Assembly: GCA_904063045.1 (NCBI GenBank)
Contig: CAJFCJ010000006.1
Location: 2,284,946 to 2,348,945 of the forward strand
Reading direction: 5' to 3'
From: Dimorphilus gyrociliatus
Lineage: Eukaryota > Annelida > Polychaeta > Dinophilidae
Length of the DNA: 64,000 nucleotides
Position numbers and translations under genes: made by a program. Within the stretch, counting starts at the first letter, position 1, and every line of letters starts with the position of its first letter. The notes below the pieces were generated by a model. That model saw nothing but the letters and a program-made list of their open reading frames with translations, made no database searches and was not told where the DNA came from. This document shows positions 51,486 through 64,000 of the stretch, one piece after another.

Positions 51486-52393
51486 ATGGAAGAATTATTG
51501 AACGAAATTGTCGAAAAAACAGTTGAAATTGTACAAAAGAATAGCGGAAGTATGAAAATTGATCTTCAATCTTTAAAATCCGTAAGTAAATTCATTAATC
51601 ATTAACTTATGTTAAAACCCTTAAAAAACCTTATAATTCTCTCAGTGCTGGTATTTAAACCATAAATTATTTAGGAATAAATGTAGACTACTGCTTTGTA
51701 ATGTAAGTTATCACGATCGCGTGTAATTGCGTAAAAATCAGTCTTTTGTTGGCAATAAGTTAAAAAGATCTCATCACCAAGTAACGAACTACTAACCAAT
51801 CGTAACCGAAATCGTAAACGTTAACGCAATTTCAAAAAACACATTATTTTTAGCCGAAACATAAACAAGGCATGTTTAATTTTAGATACAAGGCGATATA
51901 CCAAAATCTCTCTCTGTATTTGCACCCTTTTCATTTATTTATCCAACAGACACTAAAACAGTCAGCTTTGAAGGAATTAAATGATAAAAGGAATGAAGAC
52001 TTAGCAGCAGTTAATTTTCAGAAGGAACTGATTCTAAGGCAAGAACGAGAGCACAGGGCGAGAATTGCAGTAGAGGATCGAATATACTACGGTAAAAAAT
52101 GTGGAAAATTGATGAGAGAAATATGCAAGTTGGATGTAAAAAGATGCTCAGAAGCAATAGTTAAATTAGATGAAAGCACCGACACTTCAGTTTTCGCACC
52201 AACATTACAACATACCGAATTGAGAGATATAGAAAATCGGATTTCAGAAATCAATAGGAATTTAACGGTAAAATTATTTTTAAATAGTATATCATAAGAA
52301 TTCAAAAACTCTAATTTACTTTCGTTTAAAAAGATGGCAGAGAGAGATAATAAAACGATGAAGAAAGTGTCAACAATGGAAAAGTTACTTTGA
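51486..52393 (+). CDS. Coiled-coil protein, unrecognised, 3 exons
   Basis: Exons 51486-51581, 51950-52267 and 52334-52393 join in phase 0 to 157 residues. I do not recognise the family. The protein is almost wholly helical and charged, with heptad-like stretches (LKQSALKELNDKRNEDLAAV; LILRQEREHRARIAVEDRI; DIENRISEINRNL), three cysteines and no membrane segment or signal peptide. Good donor GTAAGT after exon 1, typical acceptor before exon 2; intron 1 (368 bases) is long enough to hide a further exon. A small kinetochore, centrosome or ciliary coiled-coil protein would fit, but that is speculation. The model could be incomplete. Confidence 0.6.
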
Positions 52394-53168
52394 TATAGGT
52401 TACATTAGTTTTATTTGCTAACATATATAAAATATATATATATATATATATTTATATATACGTAGATATGAAAAGTTTTCATACTTGTGTCTAATACTTT
52501 TATTCTTTCCAGTTTTTTTGTTTTTGTCAAATTATCCATATATGGTATAATTACTTCAAAAAAAGCTCTTAATAAGATCGTTGTTTTTAGAAAACAAAAA
52601 TATTATTTATTTACAATATTGCGTCGTATATAATAAAACAACTTTGACAGATATTTTAATCCTAACTTTTCATATATCTATTATTAATAATAATTGTCTT
52701 CCATTAATTATTTTTCATGTTAACATATTCTAGAATCCTTCTTTTTTTTTTTGCAAAACGAAAAAACAAATATATTTATTAAGTTAATAATGTAAGGTAG
52801 AATCTTGTTATATGCCACATAATGTATAATAAATCGGAAATCTCCTAGTGATGCAGTGTGAATGAAAAAAAAGAAAGCAACGAAATATAACCAGCTAAGC
52901 ACCGATACTGTTTTTTTTCTCTTCTAATGGTTCATATTTGAAATATATAGAATTTCATTTAATATTAAATATATATATATTTATATATATACTGTATATG
53001 TTAGTATACATATATATATATAAATGTAAACGTCTTCTTTTTTATTTTGTGCACATGTTGTATGCATATGTTACAAAAAGGCCATTGACTCCACATATAC
53101 ATATACAATTTACATGCAGTTAATTTGTTTTAGTATTGTCTCTGCAGATGAATATTCACCACATTGTT
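52394..53168. other. Convergent 3' region with TA repeats
   Basis: About 775 AT-rich bases between the coiled-coil gene and DNAJC13. TA microsatellites at about 52430-52460 and 52968-53022. No coding sequence seen. Confidence 0.6.
52430..52460. repeat. TA-rich microsatellite
   Basis: Run of TA dinucleotides downstream of the coiled-coil gene. Confidence 0.8.
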
Positions 53169-56100
53169 TTATGTTAGACGGGGTGGAGCATCTGGAACAT
53201 TCGAAGATTTTCCTGATGTTAAATAACCAACAGTTCCAGGGGTTCCTTAAAAATAAAATAGAAATAATTAACTATTAATTAGATAATTTCAATAAGCAGA
53301 TGGCAACTAACCAGTTAAATAGCCACTGACGGTTTTGTCTGTAATGAACAAATCGTGCTTCTGATCCCTGTATTCTCTCCATACTGGGAATTTCTCTAAA
53401 ATATTTGCGACTTGTTCACCATATTTTAGACTGTTTTGCATTGCCTTTAAAGCCTTTACAACTTGAGCTTTCGTTGCAGCCGGATTTTCGCATTGTTCCA
53501 ATCTTGATTCTAATAATTTAACGAGAAATTGTACCATTTCCGTGTCGAGGGCCTGCTGTACCAATTCATCATAAACACTTTGAAAGAGAAGATGAAGGGC
53601 ATCACAGGCTAAACCTGTTTAATCATACGTTATGTTAAAAATAGTATATACTTTTAAGAATGATCCTATATTTTACCTATTATGTCAGGTCGTTTCATCA
53701 TGGCTTCTTTAATGGCTCCAATACATTCGATTTGCGACATACTTTGCACACAAACTGTACTCGATGTTACCTTTTGCACAACAACAATGGAATGTTTAAT
53801 AACTGCGGTGTCCTTTGAACGCATTGCTCTAAAGAACTTGGGCATAACTCCTAGCTGAGGTAAAACATCTAGCATAGTTGGTTGAGCACTAAATAGAGCA
53901 TTCAAAGCGTCGGTAATTGTTTCTAACATTTCTCCATGATTCGTACTATTATCAACCAGAGACGACCATTTTTCTAAGAGCTCTGTTAAAAACTCTCGAG
54001 GTTTTCTTAAAACCCATCCAGGATTTGCTACGAATAGTCGGAGGAATACACCCCCTATCACTACTTCTCCCTGACTTTGAGAATAAACTACTGCAAAATC
54101 TTCTGGCAAATTCCATTTAGTATCTGGATTTTCTCGTTGAGATCTATAATGTTTTAAGCACATCCTCTCTACAACACCACATACTTTTTCTCTTCCTTCG
54201 TCATTCCATATGAGTTCTGGGTTTTCGTGAACGCTTTCGAACATATGAACAGCAGCTTCAGAATTGTCTCTCATTGCATCTAGGAATATAGGCGGGAGAA
54301 ATTTTGCTAAAAGTAATCGAAGTCTTGGTCCGACCAATTTATCTGAGAGAACTTTAGCAAATAGTCCTGCCGTTTGAATTCTGACATCAGCGTTAGCAGC
54401 AGAGCAGAATAGATGTAGCAAGTAAATTAATGCTCCTTTGTTCATAGCTTCTTTCAGTAACTTCGTTGAAGATGTTAATGGAAACAACACTTCTAAACTT
54501 AAACTTCTGGCATTTTCGATTGAAATGAGCGTCATCAAAAGGTAAGAAATGACATTTGAAGCCGCGATATCAGCCACGCATTCTTGGCAGCCTGAGACGC
54601 AACACATTACCTCTAGGGCAAGTCTTTGCAAATTTTCACAGCCCTCACAGCGTAATAAAGAAAATAAAAGTTTAAAATGGCCAATGCATTGAATCTCAAC
54701 TCCAGGATTAGCTCTTAAAACGTTCCTAAGCGCCTCGAGAGCCATTTCGCAATGCTTTGTTCTTGTAACATTAATTCTTGCATGACGTTCTTGAGGATTT
54801 AATGTCATTAAACTATGAATGTATTGCGCATGAGAACCAATAAAACCCAGAGTATCCAGCGTAAAGCCTTTCGGATTCTGAAAGTGAATAGAATTGACTT
54901 TGTAATTTGAAAAATTAACTATTTGCAGTTTAACCTCTAGTGGGAAATTCGGTTGTTCATTGTATACTCGGACGAAAATATCTCCAATTATCAACTCTTT
55001 CTCGTGTGCAGTAAATACGAATGTTCCACCGAAATCTGGATCACTTTCGCCCTATAATACAAGGAAAAATATACTAAACTACATTTTGCAAAATTCCTTC
55101 AATGAAGTTATAAACAAACAAAAATGAAGTTATAAACAAACAACAGGACTAATTGTTAAAGATACCAACTCTTCTAATATGGTTTGTTTGTTGCTCTTCC
55201 AAATAAGCGTTTAATTCAATTCTTGTACTATTATCCCAAATTAGATAAGGATTTTCAGAATTGCAATTTAACATCTTCAAGACATCGTTTACTTCATCTT
55301 TCTTAGCTAATTGTTTAGCAACATATGGAGTTAGTAGCGCTATCAAAGATTTTCTGACTCCCGGATTTTCTGGCGTCTCCTCTTCTTCCGTTTTCAAATA
55401 TCCTCCTAATCTCGCGCACGCATACAATGATAATCTAGCAAGGCGGTTAGATATTTCTTGTTGGTTTGATTCACCAGATTTTTCAACACCACCTTCATCC
55501 AATGTAAAGTCGTAGTTAAAGAGATTCAGTAGAAGGTGCCATAAAACCCCAGATTGATGCAGATGTGTTTGAAGCCATAAATCACAAGAAAATGCTGCTA
55601 CACATTCTGTAGCAGTAATAGATAATCTTGGAATTTGCTTGTAATATAAACACCTTATTGAAGAAAAAAATTGACATTAACAATTAACATATATCAAGGT
55701 GTATTGTTAAACTATACTCTACCTGCAAATGTCTCTGACGACATCAGTAAGTTCCTGTAATCTCTCTCTACAATGTTCAAATTGACTAGCAACCGAATAA
55801 CATTGCATGACATGGCCACAAACTTGAACGCCCATATCCTCCTCTTTTGAACTTTTTGAAAGAACTCCAGCGCATCTTGAAAAAGCTAATTGTAAAGTTT
55901 CTAATCCTTTTTCTCTTCGTAATTCTTCTGCATTCAAAGCAGAACAAGCAACAGTATGATGGCACAATTCAGCAGCAGCGGCCAAAAGAGGAGCAGCCTT
56001 AGAGAAGAGACCATCGTCATCTGTTTCCATTTGTACAGTTTTAATAAGCATCGGATAACCAGCGTACTTATAAGGCTGTAAGACGGCTTTATAGCGACTG

Positions 56101-59100
56101 AATAAAATACTCTGAGCTTTAAGAATGAGAACTAGATTCTGAGGATCAGGTCCGTCACAAATTTTGTTCTTTGAACATACAAATTCATACGCTGAGTTAA
56201 CTTTTTCGAACATATCTCTTCCGTCAGGATTCTTATCTGGATGGTATTTTTGAGCTAACTTGAAGTATGCTTTTCTAACAGCAGACTCTTCATGGCTTTG
56301 TCCAGTGGGCAAATTCAAAACTCTATAAGCATCGTCAATCGACATTGTTGGTGGTTTCTTTTCAACTTCCGTTTTCCATGCTTCCAAAATGTCTTTTAAT
56401 AACTTGACTGGATTCTTAATTGGCCAATCAGCAAATTTGCTTATATCACATAAATGCCTCAAGTAATATATATTGCAGAATAATTCGCTTTCTAATTGTG
56501 GGAATGTAATAACTGGAATTGGACAATATTGATAAAGTGCGCGCGTGTTGCTTTGTAGTCTGGGGGTGAAATCGGCTAAATGGGAGGCAATTTTCTCTAT
56601 CATCAATCGGCGCATCTCATTAGACCATATAGCCTCTGGAGTATCAAATTCTCCAAGGAAAATTTCTGCAAATTTTTCAGGTTCGTAGTTCTCTAAATAG
56701 CAAACCATTGCCTCAGGAAGTAGGTGACCCATAACAGACCTTTGCATAATATCCGATGATTTTGAATCATCAGATCGAAGTGCCTGGCGTAGATGAGTGT
56801 ATTTAAGAAATTTAGCCACTGGTAAAACGTTACTGCCAGTATACATCATAATAAAGAAGAAAACACCTGTAAGTTAAGTCAAAGCTTCGGTGATGGAAAG
56901 AAATAGGGGAAAGTATAGGCAACAAACCAGTTAGATATAATCTAGAAATTGTCGGGTTATCCTGAATAACATCGTATAATAGAGTAGAAACTTTTTCTAC
57001 CAAAACAGGATCAAAAGTTAGCAGCAGTTGAACGATATGAGGTAAGCAGGTAGGTTCAGAAAGAATTTTCTTAACTTTAGGAATTGGTCTAACAACAGAA
57101 TCATCTGAATCTCTACTGGGGTAAAATTCGCACATTCTGATTAGCATGTTCAGAACTAATGTCGATAAATCTGTTTCATTTAGTACTGCTTGTCCCGTAG
57201 CAAGTAGTCCCCATTTTAATTGAGGAATCGAATGTAGGGGCCGCCAACCGTCCATACCTTGAGCCCAGCATCGAGTTTTAGCAACTAGGTGGCCCTCCTT
57301 ATAGAATTTTTGCATCTATGGAAATTATATTTTTAAAAATAAAAACTGATCATTACAAATATATGTATGAAGAAATGTACCTCTTCATAACTATAAGGAC
57401 CTAAACGCTCTTTATCTTTATTACCATAATACCATTCCTTAGCAGATTCCCTTTTCATATCGCCACTTTCAATAACATTCGATTGAGCAGGAACAGTTGC
57501 GCGAGAAGTATGCAAATGAGCTAAAGTTAATAAGTCCACGAGAATTTTAATACCATTGGCGTCGATTATTTCTTTCACGTTTGTCTAGTTGATAAAATAA
57601 AGAAATTATATATAAATATATATAAGTATATATGAATATGTGTATATTACTTATATATAAATATATATTTACATATATGTTAAATATACCTTATTATATA
57701 TAAGCCTATTGAGAAATTGTAAAATCCTATCTCTTTCCATTCTATCAACGCACTATTAAAAGCAAAGAAAAATATTACCATTACTTCTATTTGAAAGTTC
57801 AAATATTTACTCTATCTAGCATTGCTACGATGTATTTTGTATCGTTGAACGCTCCAATTTCCTCATAGCAACGACCGTAAACGACGGTTAACGCTTGCAA
57901 GCACAAACATTTCATTGCAGTTTTTGGGGTGAGTAAAAATCGATGATACAGATCGTTAAAAAATTCATTACTGTGATATATGATAAATTATAAAAAACAT
58001 TGCTATTTAGTTATTTTACTTACGATTTCTTTATTGCACTATATTGTTCAGTTTCCTCATCCTCAAGCAATAATCTTAGGTAATAATCGCCAATTTTTAT
58101 TTCTTCATTCAATGATGAATAGTGTACTTCAAATTCTTGATGATTCCACGATATAGTTATATTAGCGGACAGATCCCTATCAGTCGTGAAGGCTCTTAGT
58201 TCATCCTCTAGGGCTGTTCTTAATTCTTCTCGTGTCTTAAAATTCCATATTAAATTTGGTTTTGCATGATCCTTGGAGAATTGATAATAAAACATTTTCC
58301 AATTTGCCTCTGATTTGATTCTTTGCCGCCTGTTGATGTTTTTTGACTAGTCAAAATATATTGATTATAATGTTTTTTTTAAATAGTACCTTCTCCTTAA
58401 CACAATTGGCTTGTCTTCCTTTGAAGGAGTTTGTTTGCTTTCGAAGCCTATTCTTGCTCTCCAATGTTGTAAAACATTTTCAATTTGTTTTTCAATTTTT
58501 CGCCATTGTACTTTGCGTTTACGTTGATTTTCTTCTTCTTCAGCCTGCTTCAAATTATCTCGAACGTGTAATCTATCAATATCATCATCTTCAGGAACCT
58601 CGTCCTCACTATCTAAATATAGCATTAATCCTGCAGGCTATAAAAAGAACCGTTTTAGTAACTCATTCAATCTACTGTGCTTTTAAATGAAAAATATTTG
58701 TTGATACTTACTAAAATTCGAGATAGTAAAGCCATTGCTGTAGGATTTCCTGTCACCCATAAACCAACTAGATGTCGGCTTAATTGCCTTTAATTGAAAA
58801 AGGATAAATTATTAATTATGTCTTTATACTAAAAAATCATATTCCGACTAAAGATAAAAAGAAATTATTTATTCGGACCTAACGGTTAGCATTCTCGAAT
58901 CAGCACTTTGAGTAAACATGGACGAATGTAGATGACGTGGAAGAGCACCTTCAGCTAAAGCCAAATCTTGCATTTTAGCGGCTATTTCGGCTTCACCTAA
59001 TTATATTTTTTAAAGAGCTTATTTCTCTACTAATATTATCTATATTGAAAATATTAACCTTCTTCGATAAGAGCTTTCATAACCAAGCCGGCGCCTTTTA

Positions 59101-61649
59101 CAACCGCCATACTTGGATGCTAAAAGAGTATGACGTTAGTTAATTAGTACTAATAGGATGTTCAAGATTTACTTGAAACAATCGGAAAATAGTTCGTCCC
59201 TGAGCAGCTACCATTTCTAACAAACTATCAAAATATGCTCCATCAGTTGTCTCTGAATAAGGTGCGCATAGTGCAAACGTTAGAAAATCTAACATTGCAG
59301 CGATAACTAGAGCGCCAGTTCCTTTCATCTAATGAGAACAACAAAAAGAGAAAAATCACATATATTTAAAACTGAACACAACTAAACTCTAAAGAGATAT
59401 GAATCATACTTACAATGTGATTAGTGAACATTTCTAGTAAATTTTCAAGAAACATTTTAGATGACATAAGAGAAGCTTTATTTAGCTGCTCTTGCTTGAG
59501 ATCAAAATCATCGTGCATGGGCTAAAAATTAAGGTGATTATTAGTCTCTTGAATATTCATAATAAAATAAGTTTTAGTTCAAATAGAAATTTTAATAGAA
59601 AAATATAAACCTGCATTAATGCAGTCATCATATCTAAAGCAGCATGACTAACACCCTCGTTATTTCGTTTCAACGCCTTGACTACTTTCATTCCTACTCT
59701 TTCCCTCATTCTAAGATATTTAAACAAATAGTTAGTGTCGTTCTACAAAATACAATTTAAACAGACTTTGGCAAATGTGTAAAAGCAAAAAATCCAGCTT
59801 TTGAGGCTACTAAACGACGTAAGGCATGAAATTGCGCCTCCAGTTGTGAATTAGTTATCACATTCTGATCCCCTTCCTTATCTAATAAAGCACTCAAGGC
59901 TCCGTTTATAAGTCGTTCTTTATTTTCGGCAAATAGACCATCGGCTGTGACCGCATGTAATAAACCCGAATATGACACATTGGCGTTAAACCTAAGTAAT
60001 AAGGAAGGTAAGTGATACAATATACAAAATATTAAAAGTTTAGTGACACTAACCTATCCACAGCTGATGAAAATGTCATACCACCGGGAAGAGTTTGAAT
60101 AAATTTCATATGTTGGCTCTCAACTTCTTCATCAACGGGAACTGTGAATGGTCCCAATCGCAATCCTCTCAGAGTTGAAGTCATTCGAACGCAAATATCT
60201 CGATTGCCTGATGCTCTAACGCCATCCATCAAACTTGCTATCAAAGAATCCCGATCGGTTGACGTATACGTTCTGACAGATCCTGTACAGTGTTTTTGGA
60301 GGAATACATAAAGTTTAATATGTAATTTTCTTAACATAATATTTTAATACAGTACCTCGAACATATTCAATTGAAAATTTTTGTGGGTCTTCCGGATTCC
60401 TAATAATAGCAAAGATTTCCAAAAGTGGCTTAACTGTGCATACTATATAAGATGCAGGGTCTCTTTCTACTAGGCACGTTTCAGTAATACATAGATTTCT
60501 TCTCACCGGTTCTTGATGTCTAACAGAATGTTTATAAACCATAAACTCGGAACATGAAGTTAGTGCTTCATCAGTTCCGTATTTTCCTAATCTATGAGTT
60601 TGAAATTGATCAAGGGTAATTGGATCTTTGCGAAGTTTTATAGAAATTCCTATGCAAGACGTTGCTGCTTCTTGAATTGATCGTATCAAATCTTCTCGCT
60701 CAGACAGAGCAAAGAGATGAAGTCTGCTCCATCCTTCGTGTATTATCGCCAAACCACCGGGAAAATCAGACAGCTGAGTTAAGCCTTCCATGTCTTTATA
60801 GTTATAAGAACCAATAACTTTACCATTGGGATGAATTTGATCCAAACTAGCTTGGTTTACTTCCAATAGAACATTAACTCTTTTTTCACTCCAATGAAAC
60901 TTATAAGCATTAAATCTCTTAATCGAATGATTTTTTTCAGCAAATTTGTTCCTGAATTTCAAAGCATCAGTAAGTAGATCTGAACGATGATCAGTGGAAA
61001 ATTTCATGGTATCAGTCTTTTTTACTCCCTTTTTCATTGTAATTACGAATTCGGAATGATTAGCACATTTTGGATTTGGTACAATACTGATAAACTCTTC
61101 GTATGGCCACTGTTTAAATTTGTAAGAGATAAAGTTAAATGTTAAACTACTAAAACCAAATGTTACATACTTGGTTAGTAATTTCCATAGAATTTGGATT
61201 GTAAGTTGTGATTCCATGTGTACCAACAGAAAATATTCTTTTATACCTAAAAATGCAAAATTGTTTTACAAAATTCTTGACAAGTTGAAAATATTATAGA
61301 ACACATCTCTTATTCATTTTTGATTGAATATAACAAAAGAAAATAAGGAGTTGTTAATATGACTCAGACTCAGCTGGGACGCTTTGACCTACTACTGAAA
61401 TTTACTCGTCCATCAATTAAAATTATGAATAAAACGCTTATTTGCATTTTAACCATGTCAATATATATATATATACTTGGAAACTACAAATCAATTGCAC
61501 ACTTTACTTATTTTGTATAATACAGTTGTGATTCTCATTTAAGTAGTGCAGTAAAAGTATAAGAGAACAAAAATAAGAAACTACCTTCCTTTCCAAGAAT
61601 GTTTTGTAATAAAATAACAACTGATATCTTTGTTTTCTTTCATATCCAT
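53169..61649 (-). CDS. DNAJC13: DNAJC13 / RME-8, endosomal J-domain protein, 23 exons
   Basis: Large cytosolic HSC70 co-chaperone on early endosomes that works with SNX1/retromer and WASH in recycling and clathrin uncoating. Twenty-three exons from 61649-61585 to 53245-53169 join to about 2218 residues (human 2243). N-terminal PH-like repeats (exon 61109-60356), GYF-type segment [20 protein letters not shown] (exon 57584-57381), J domain with the HPD motif in [20 protein letters not shown] (within exon 56866-55723), then ARM-like repeats to the end (exon 54877-53677). Identity to human is very high throughout, for example [20 protein letters not shown] and [15 protein letters not shown]. Two points on splicing: exon 19 seems to end at 55170 with the weak donor GTTGGT, and the intron 54934-54878 is 57 bases, in frame and stop-free. 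Head to head with TTC36. Confidence 0.97.
57601..57680. repeat. Imperfect TA-rich repeat in a DNAJC13 intron
   Basis: Imperfect TATA/TAAATA repeats fill most of the intron between the exons 57752-57690 and 57584-57381. Confidence 0.75.
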
Positions 61650-62128
61650 ATTTTAAATAATTCTTCTAATGACCTGATTGTATCCAATTTCTAATTTTTG
61701 TCGGAACAGTGAACTAAACAGATAGCAAGTTTTCAAGAAGATTTTATGACGAAAGTACGCTTTGAATACAAGCTTTAACTACAGTAAGAGTCAGTGTAAA
61801 TGATTTCTAAGTATTTATCTGCACTACACTTTATAGAAAATTTTTCAACTAAAGATAATCGTCTAGTTTTTGTTTATAGTTTTCCATCAGCTTCCGACAT
61901 TGCAATATATGGTACGCATGCGCGTAACTCCTACTTCCTTTAGACTGGCGCCTTGATAAACACCTTTTCTATTAACATTGTTACATGAATTTACTAACAT
62001 TCCCAGCTATTCTATTACAAAACTGGTTCGTATAGTGATGATTTATTTGTACGATAATAAATAGAATAGACTAGTAAACCATACTTCTTGTGGGGTCTCG
62101 TAAATCGAACATCTCTCTATTTAAAACA
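61650..62128. promoter_or_regulatory. Shared promoter region, DNAJC13 and TTC36
   Basis: 479 bases between start codons. A GC-richer core holds ACGCATGCGCGT (61914-61925, NRF1-like), CTTCC words (61894 and 61934, ETS-like) and TGGCGCC (61946-61952). The remainder is AT-rich. Confidence 0.55.
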
Positions 62129-62998
62129 ATGGATAGCGGAATATCTCAACACGACGAGGATGTTTTAAACCGAATATTTAATCCTAATCTGCCGTATAAT
62201 AATGATGAAGAGGCCAAAGAAGTAATTCAATCAGGTTTTTTAGGAAAAAATTCAAGGTTAATTAAAATTTACTATGGCACATTTTTAACAGAAATTGAAA
62301 CTGAAGATGACCTTCGAGCAAAACCATATGAAGTGGAAGCGATAAAATTAGCTGAGAAAGGAGAAATGGATCAAGCTTTTGCGAAACTTAATGAAGCTAT
62401 TAAACTTGCTCCAAATAGAGCATCTTGCTTCAACAATCGGGCTCAAGTGTATAGATTAATAGGAGACTTGAATAGTAGGTTCTGTTACATATACTGAATA
62501 TAGTATAGTGAAAACGCTAGATAGCATCATTCTTTTTATTGATTCATTAGAACTATCTAGATCATAAATCTTAGCCAGCTATCGCAAATTAGATTTAAAA
62601 ATCTATTAAAGTCGGAATAAATGCTAAATTCATCTGATAAAATAACTAAGCTTAAATATTATTATTACTCATAGATGCCCTAAAGGATCTGGACACCGCC
62701 ATAGATCTAAGCAAAAGTAAAGGAAAGGCTGCTTGCCAAGCTTTCACTCAAAGAGCTTTAATTCGAAAATTGCAGGGTAATTATTAGAAAATCAAACGTT
62801 GCATAGTTGCTGGCAGGGGTAACATCAGGCTATTTTACAGGTAATGATGACGGAGCGATTTGCGACTTTAAAAGCGCTGCTGGTTTAGGAAGTGACTTTG
62901 CAAAAAGTCAGGTAATTGCTATGAATCCTTATGCTGCTCTCTGTAATCAAATGCTTGGAGAAATGATCAGTAAACTGAAAAAGGGTGAAACAGATTAG
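62129..62998 (+). CDS. TTC36: Tetratricopeptide repeat protein 36 (TTC36), 3 exons
   Basis: Small TPR protein, known as an HSP70-interacting scaffold; in mouse liver it protects tyrosine catabolism enzyme HPD from degradation. Exons 62129-62474, 62675-62776 and 62841-62998 give about 201 residues (human 189). Landmarks: DEDVLNRIFNPNLPY at the start (human QAVLQAIFNPDTPF), TPR helices AIKLAEKGEMDQAFAKLNEA and APNRASCFNNRAQVYRLIGD, LKDLDTAIDLSKSKGKAACQ, and MNPYAALCNQML near the end. The frame is open upstream to about 62090 but without an ATG, so the start is 62129. Confidence 0.95.
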
Positions 62999-63361
62999 AC
63001 ATTTTTCGAAAAGTATATACGGTGGTGCTAGGGGAATAATTTACTGCTAAGGAAAAACACTTCGTTATCATTCTCTTCATTAGCATAAAATATATCATAT
63101 TTAAACTTGAATGTTTAAAAAAAAACAGTTTATTTTACTTCAAAATAAAATCTATTCAAAAGATATTGAAAATTTGATGAATGAATAAAGTAAACAGTTA
63201 GAAAAACTTTAAAATTTGATTAAAAAATTTAATTATCCAACTTCAAAGTTTTAACTGTAATTCTCGAACACTCAATGTGCTTTTAATCATAAAGTGAGAT
63301 ATTAACAACTGAAAGAACAGTTTAATTCACTTTTATTAGATGATGTCTGTTGCAAATTGCT
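62999..63361. other. Convergent 3' region of TTC36 and the claudin-like gene
   Basis: About 360 AT-rich bases between two stop codons. No coding sequence seen. Confidence 0.55.
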
Positions 63362-64000
63362 TCAACCAGATTTTAGATATTGCAAAAAAGCTAAGGCAGC
63401 TGAGACTAATAATCCGAAAAACGATATTATTACTAAGCCGTAGGAGAAGTGTAATCCAGTTTTAATCTTTGCACCGTAAACTACGAATCCAATGAAGATG
63501 AATAGACCTATGAGGAATTAAATCATTAAAATTTATTTAAAATAATCGACTTTTTGTTTCAACTTACAAGATACACCAAGTAGAATAATTAAAGCTAAAA
63601 GAACCAGCCTCTTATCAAACGTATGAATAAAGGCATAAACGCACAGGCATGCCGAGCTGGCAAATAAGGTAATTAATCCTATCGTAGTCATTGCTTGAAC
63701 GGTCCTATGGAAGCCTGATTAATTTTAAAAGGAAAAGTGGTATAGAATAAAGGATATCCCTGTTTCTTTGATATAAGGAAAAAAAGATAAATCATACTTA
63801 CCCATATCTTTCTGTATTCGACCTGGAACATTATCAAAATCTCTAGAACAAACGCACCATTGCCATAAACCCTCTTGATAAGTGCCTTTCAACAGTTCAT
63901 AGTCATATGAACCTATTCTCCATCCATTTGAAGCATAGCTGGCCACATAAACTACCATTGATATTGAAAAGACTAAACAAATGAGACCAAATAATCCTCC
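63362..64000 (-). CDS. Claudin/PMP22-superfamily-like membrane protein, 3' part only
   Basis: Three exons are visible: from the window edge to 63802, then 63714-63568 and 63507-63362. They encode a hydrophobic segment running off the edge (LFGLICLVFSISMVVYVASY), an extracellular loop with GLWQWCVC, which fits the claudin-superfamily W-GLW-C-C signature, then three more membrane segments and a short tail ending in QYLKSG. The acceptor at 63715-63716 (AATCAG) rather than a nearer CCATAG keeps the frame. Function cannot be inferred beyond a four-pass membrane protein. The 5' end lies outside the window. Confidence 0.75.

Noticed and set aside
55166-55169. DNAJC13 donor GTATCT at 55165
   Set aside because: It leaves the next exon out of frame at the conserved GESDPDFGG segment; the GTTGGT donor four bases earlier fits.

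Overview
The window is nuclear DNA of an animal with a very compact, AT-rich genome. Genes are protein-coding, spliced by short GT-AG introns (mostly about 45-80 bases) and packed on both strands, often with only 90-500 bases between them. The repertoire (Integrator, HOPS/CORVET, MICOS, CREB3-family bZIP, vezatin, tetraspanins, a CNTD1-type meiotic cyclin, an LEDGF/HDGF-type PWWP protein, a claudin-like protein) is metazoan, and the proteins resemble vertebrate orthologues well. A small-bodied lophotrochozoan with a miniaturised genome, such as a compact-genome annelid, is my guess; the sequence alone does not settle it. I saw no bacterial, viral or transposon genes, no CRISPR array and no clear tRNA or rRNA. 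Gene models come from reading exons by eye and from remembered family sequences; no alignment was run.

Layout. 0-13 kb: INTS2 (+), FMC1 (+), CNTD1-like cyclin (-), thiamine pyrophosphokinase TPK1 (+), VPS18 (-). 13-27 kb: TMEM101 (+), intron-less CREB3-like bZIP (-), IGBP1/alpha4 (+), SF3B4 (-), a CHCHD3/6-type MICOS subunit (+), a vezatin-like protein (-), LYPLAL1 (-), UROS (+). 27-29 kb: a C2H2 zinc-finger gene (-) with a 25-base microexon. 31-41 kb: three related tetraspanin genes. Two are tail to tail with nearly the same exon map, and the third has a 2.8 kb first intron and two alternative last exons of equal length. 42-53 kb: CYB5D1 (-), CCDC51/MITOK (+), a PWWP plus integrase-binding-domain protein of the HDGFL2/PSIP1 type (-), and an unrecognised coiled-coil protein (+). 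53-64 kb: the 23-exon DNAJC13/RME-8 gene (-), TTC36 (+), and the 3' part of a claudin-superfamily gene (-) that runs off the right edge.

Most genes are unrelated housekeeping neighbours in head-to-head or tail-to-tail pairs, so shared promoters are the main functional link. Several head-to-head gaps carry recognisable promoter elements: an NRF1-like palindrome between DNAJC13 and TTC36, inverted ATGGCGGTC sites upstream of the PWWP gene, and a UPRE-type TGACGTGG upstream of the CREB3-like gene. Membrane traffic recurs as a theme (VPS18, DNAJC13, tetraspanins, vezatin, LYPLAL1), probably by chance. The part most worth a closer look is the tetraspanin cluster: a local gene family with duplicated upstream DNA and a duplicated terminal exon.
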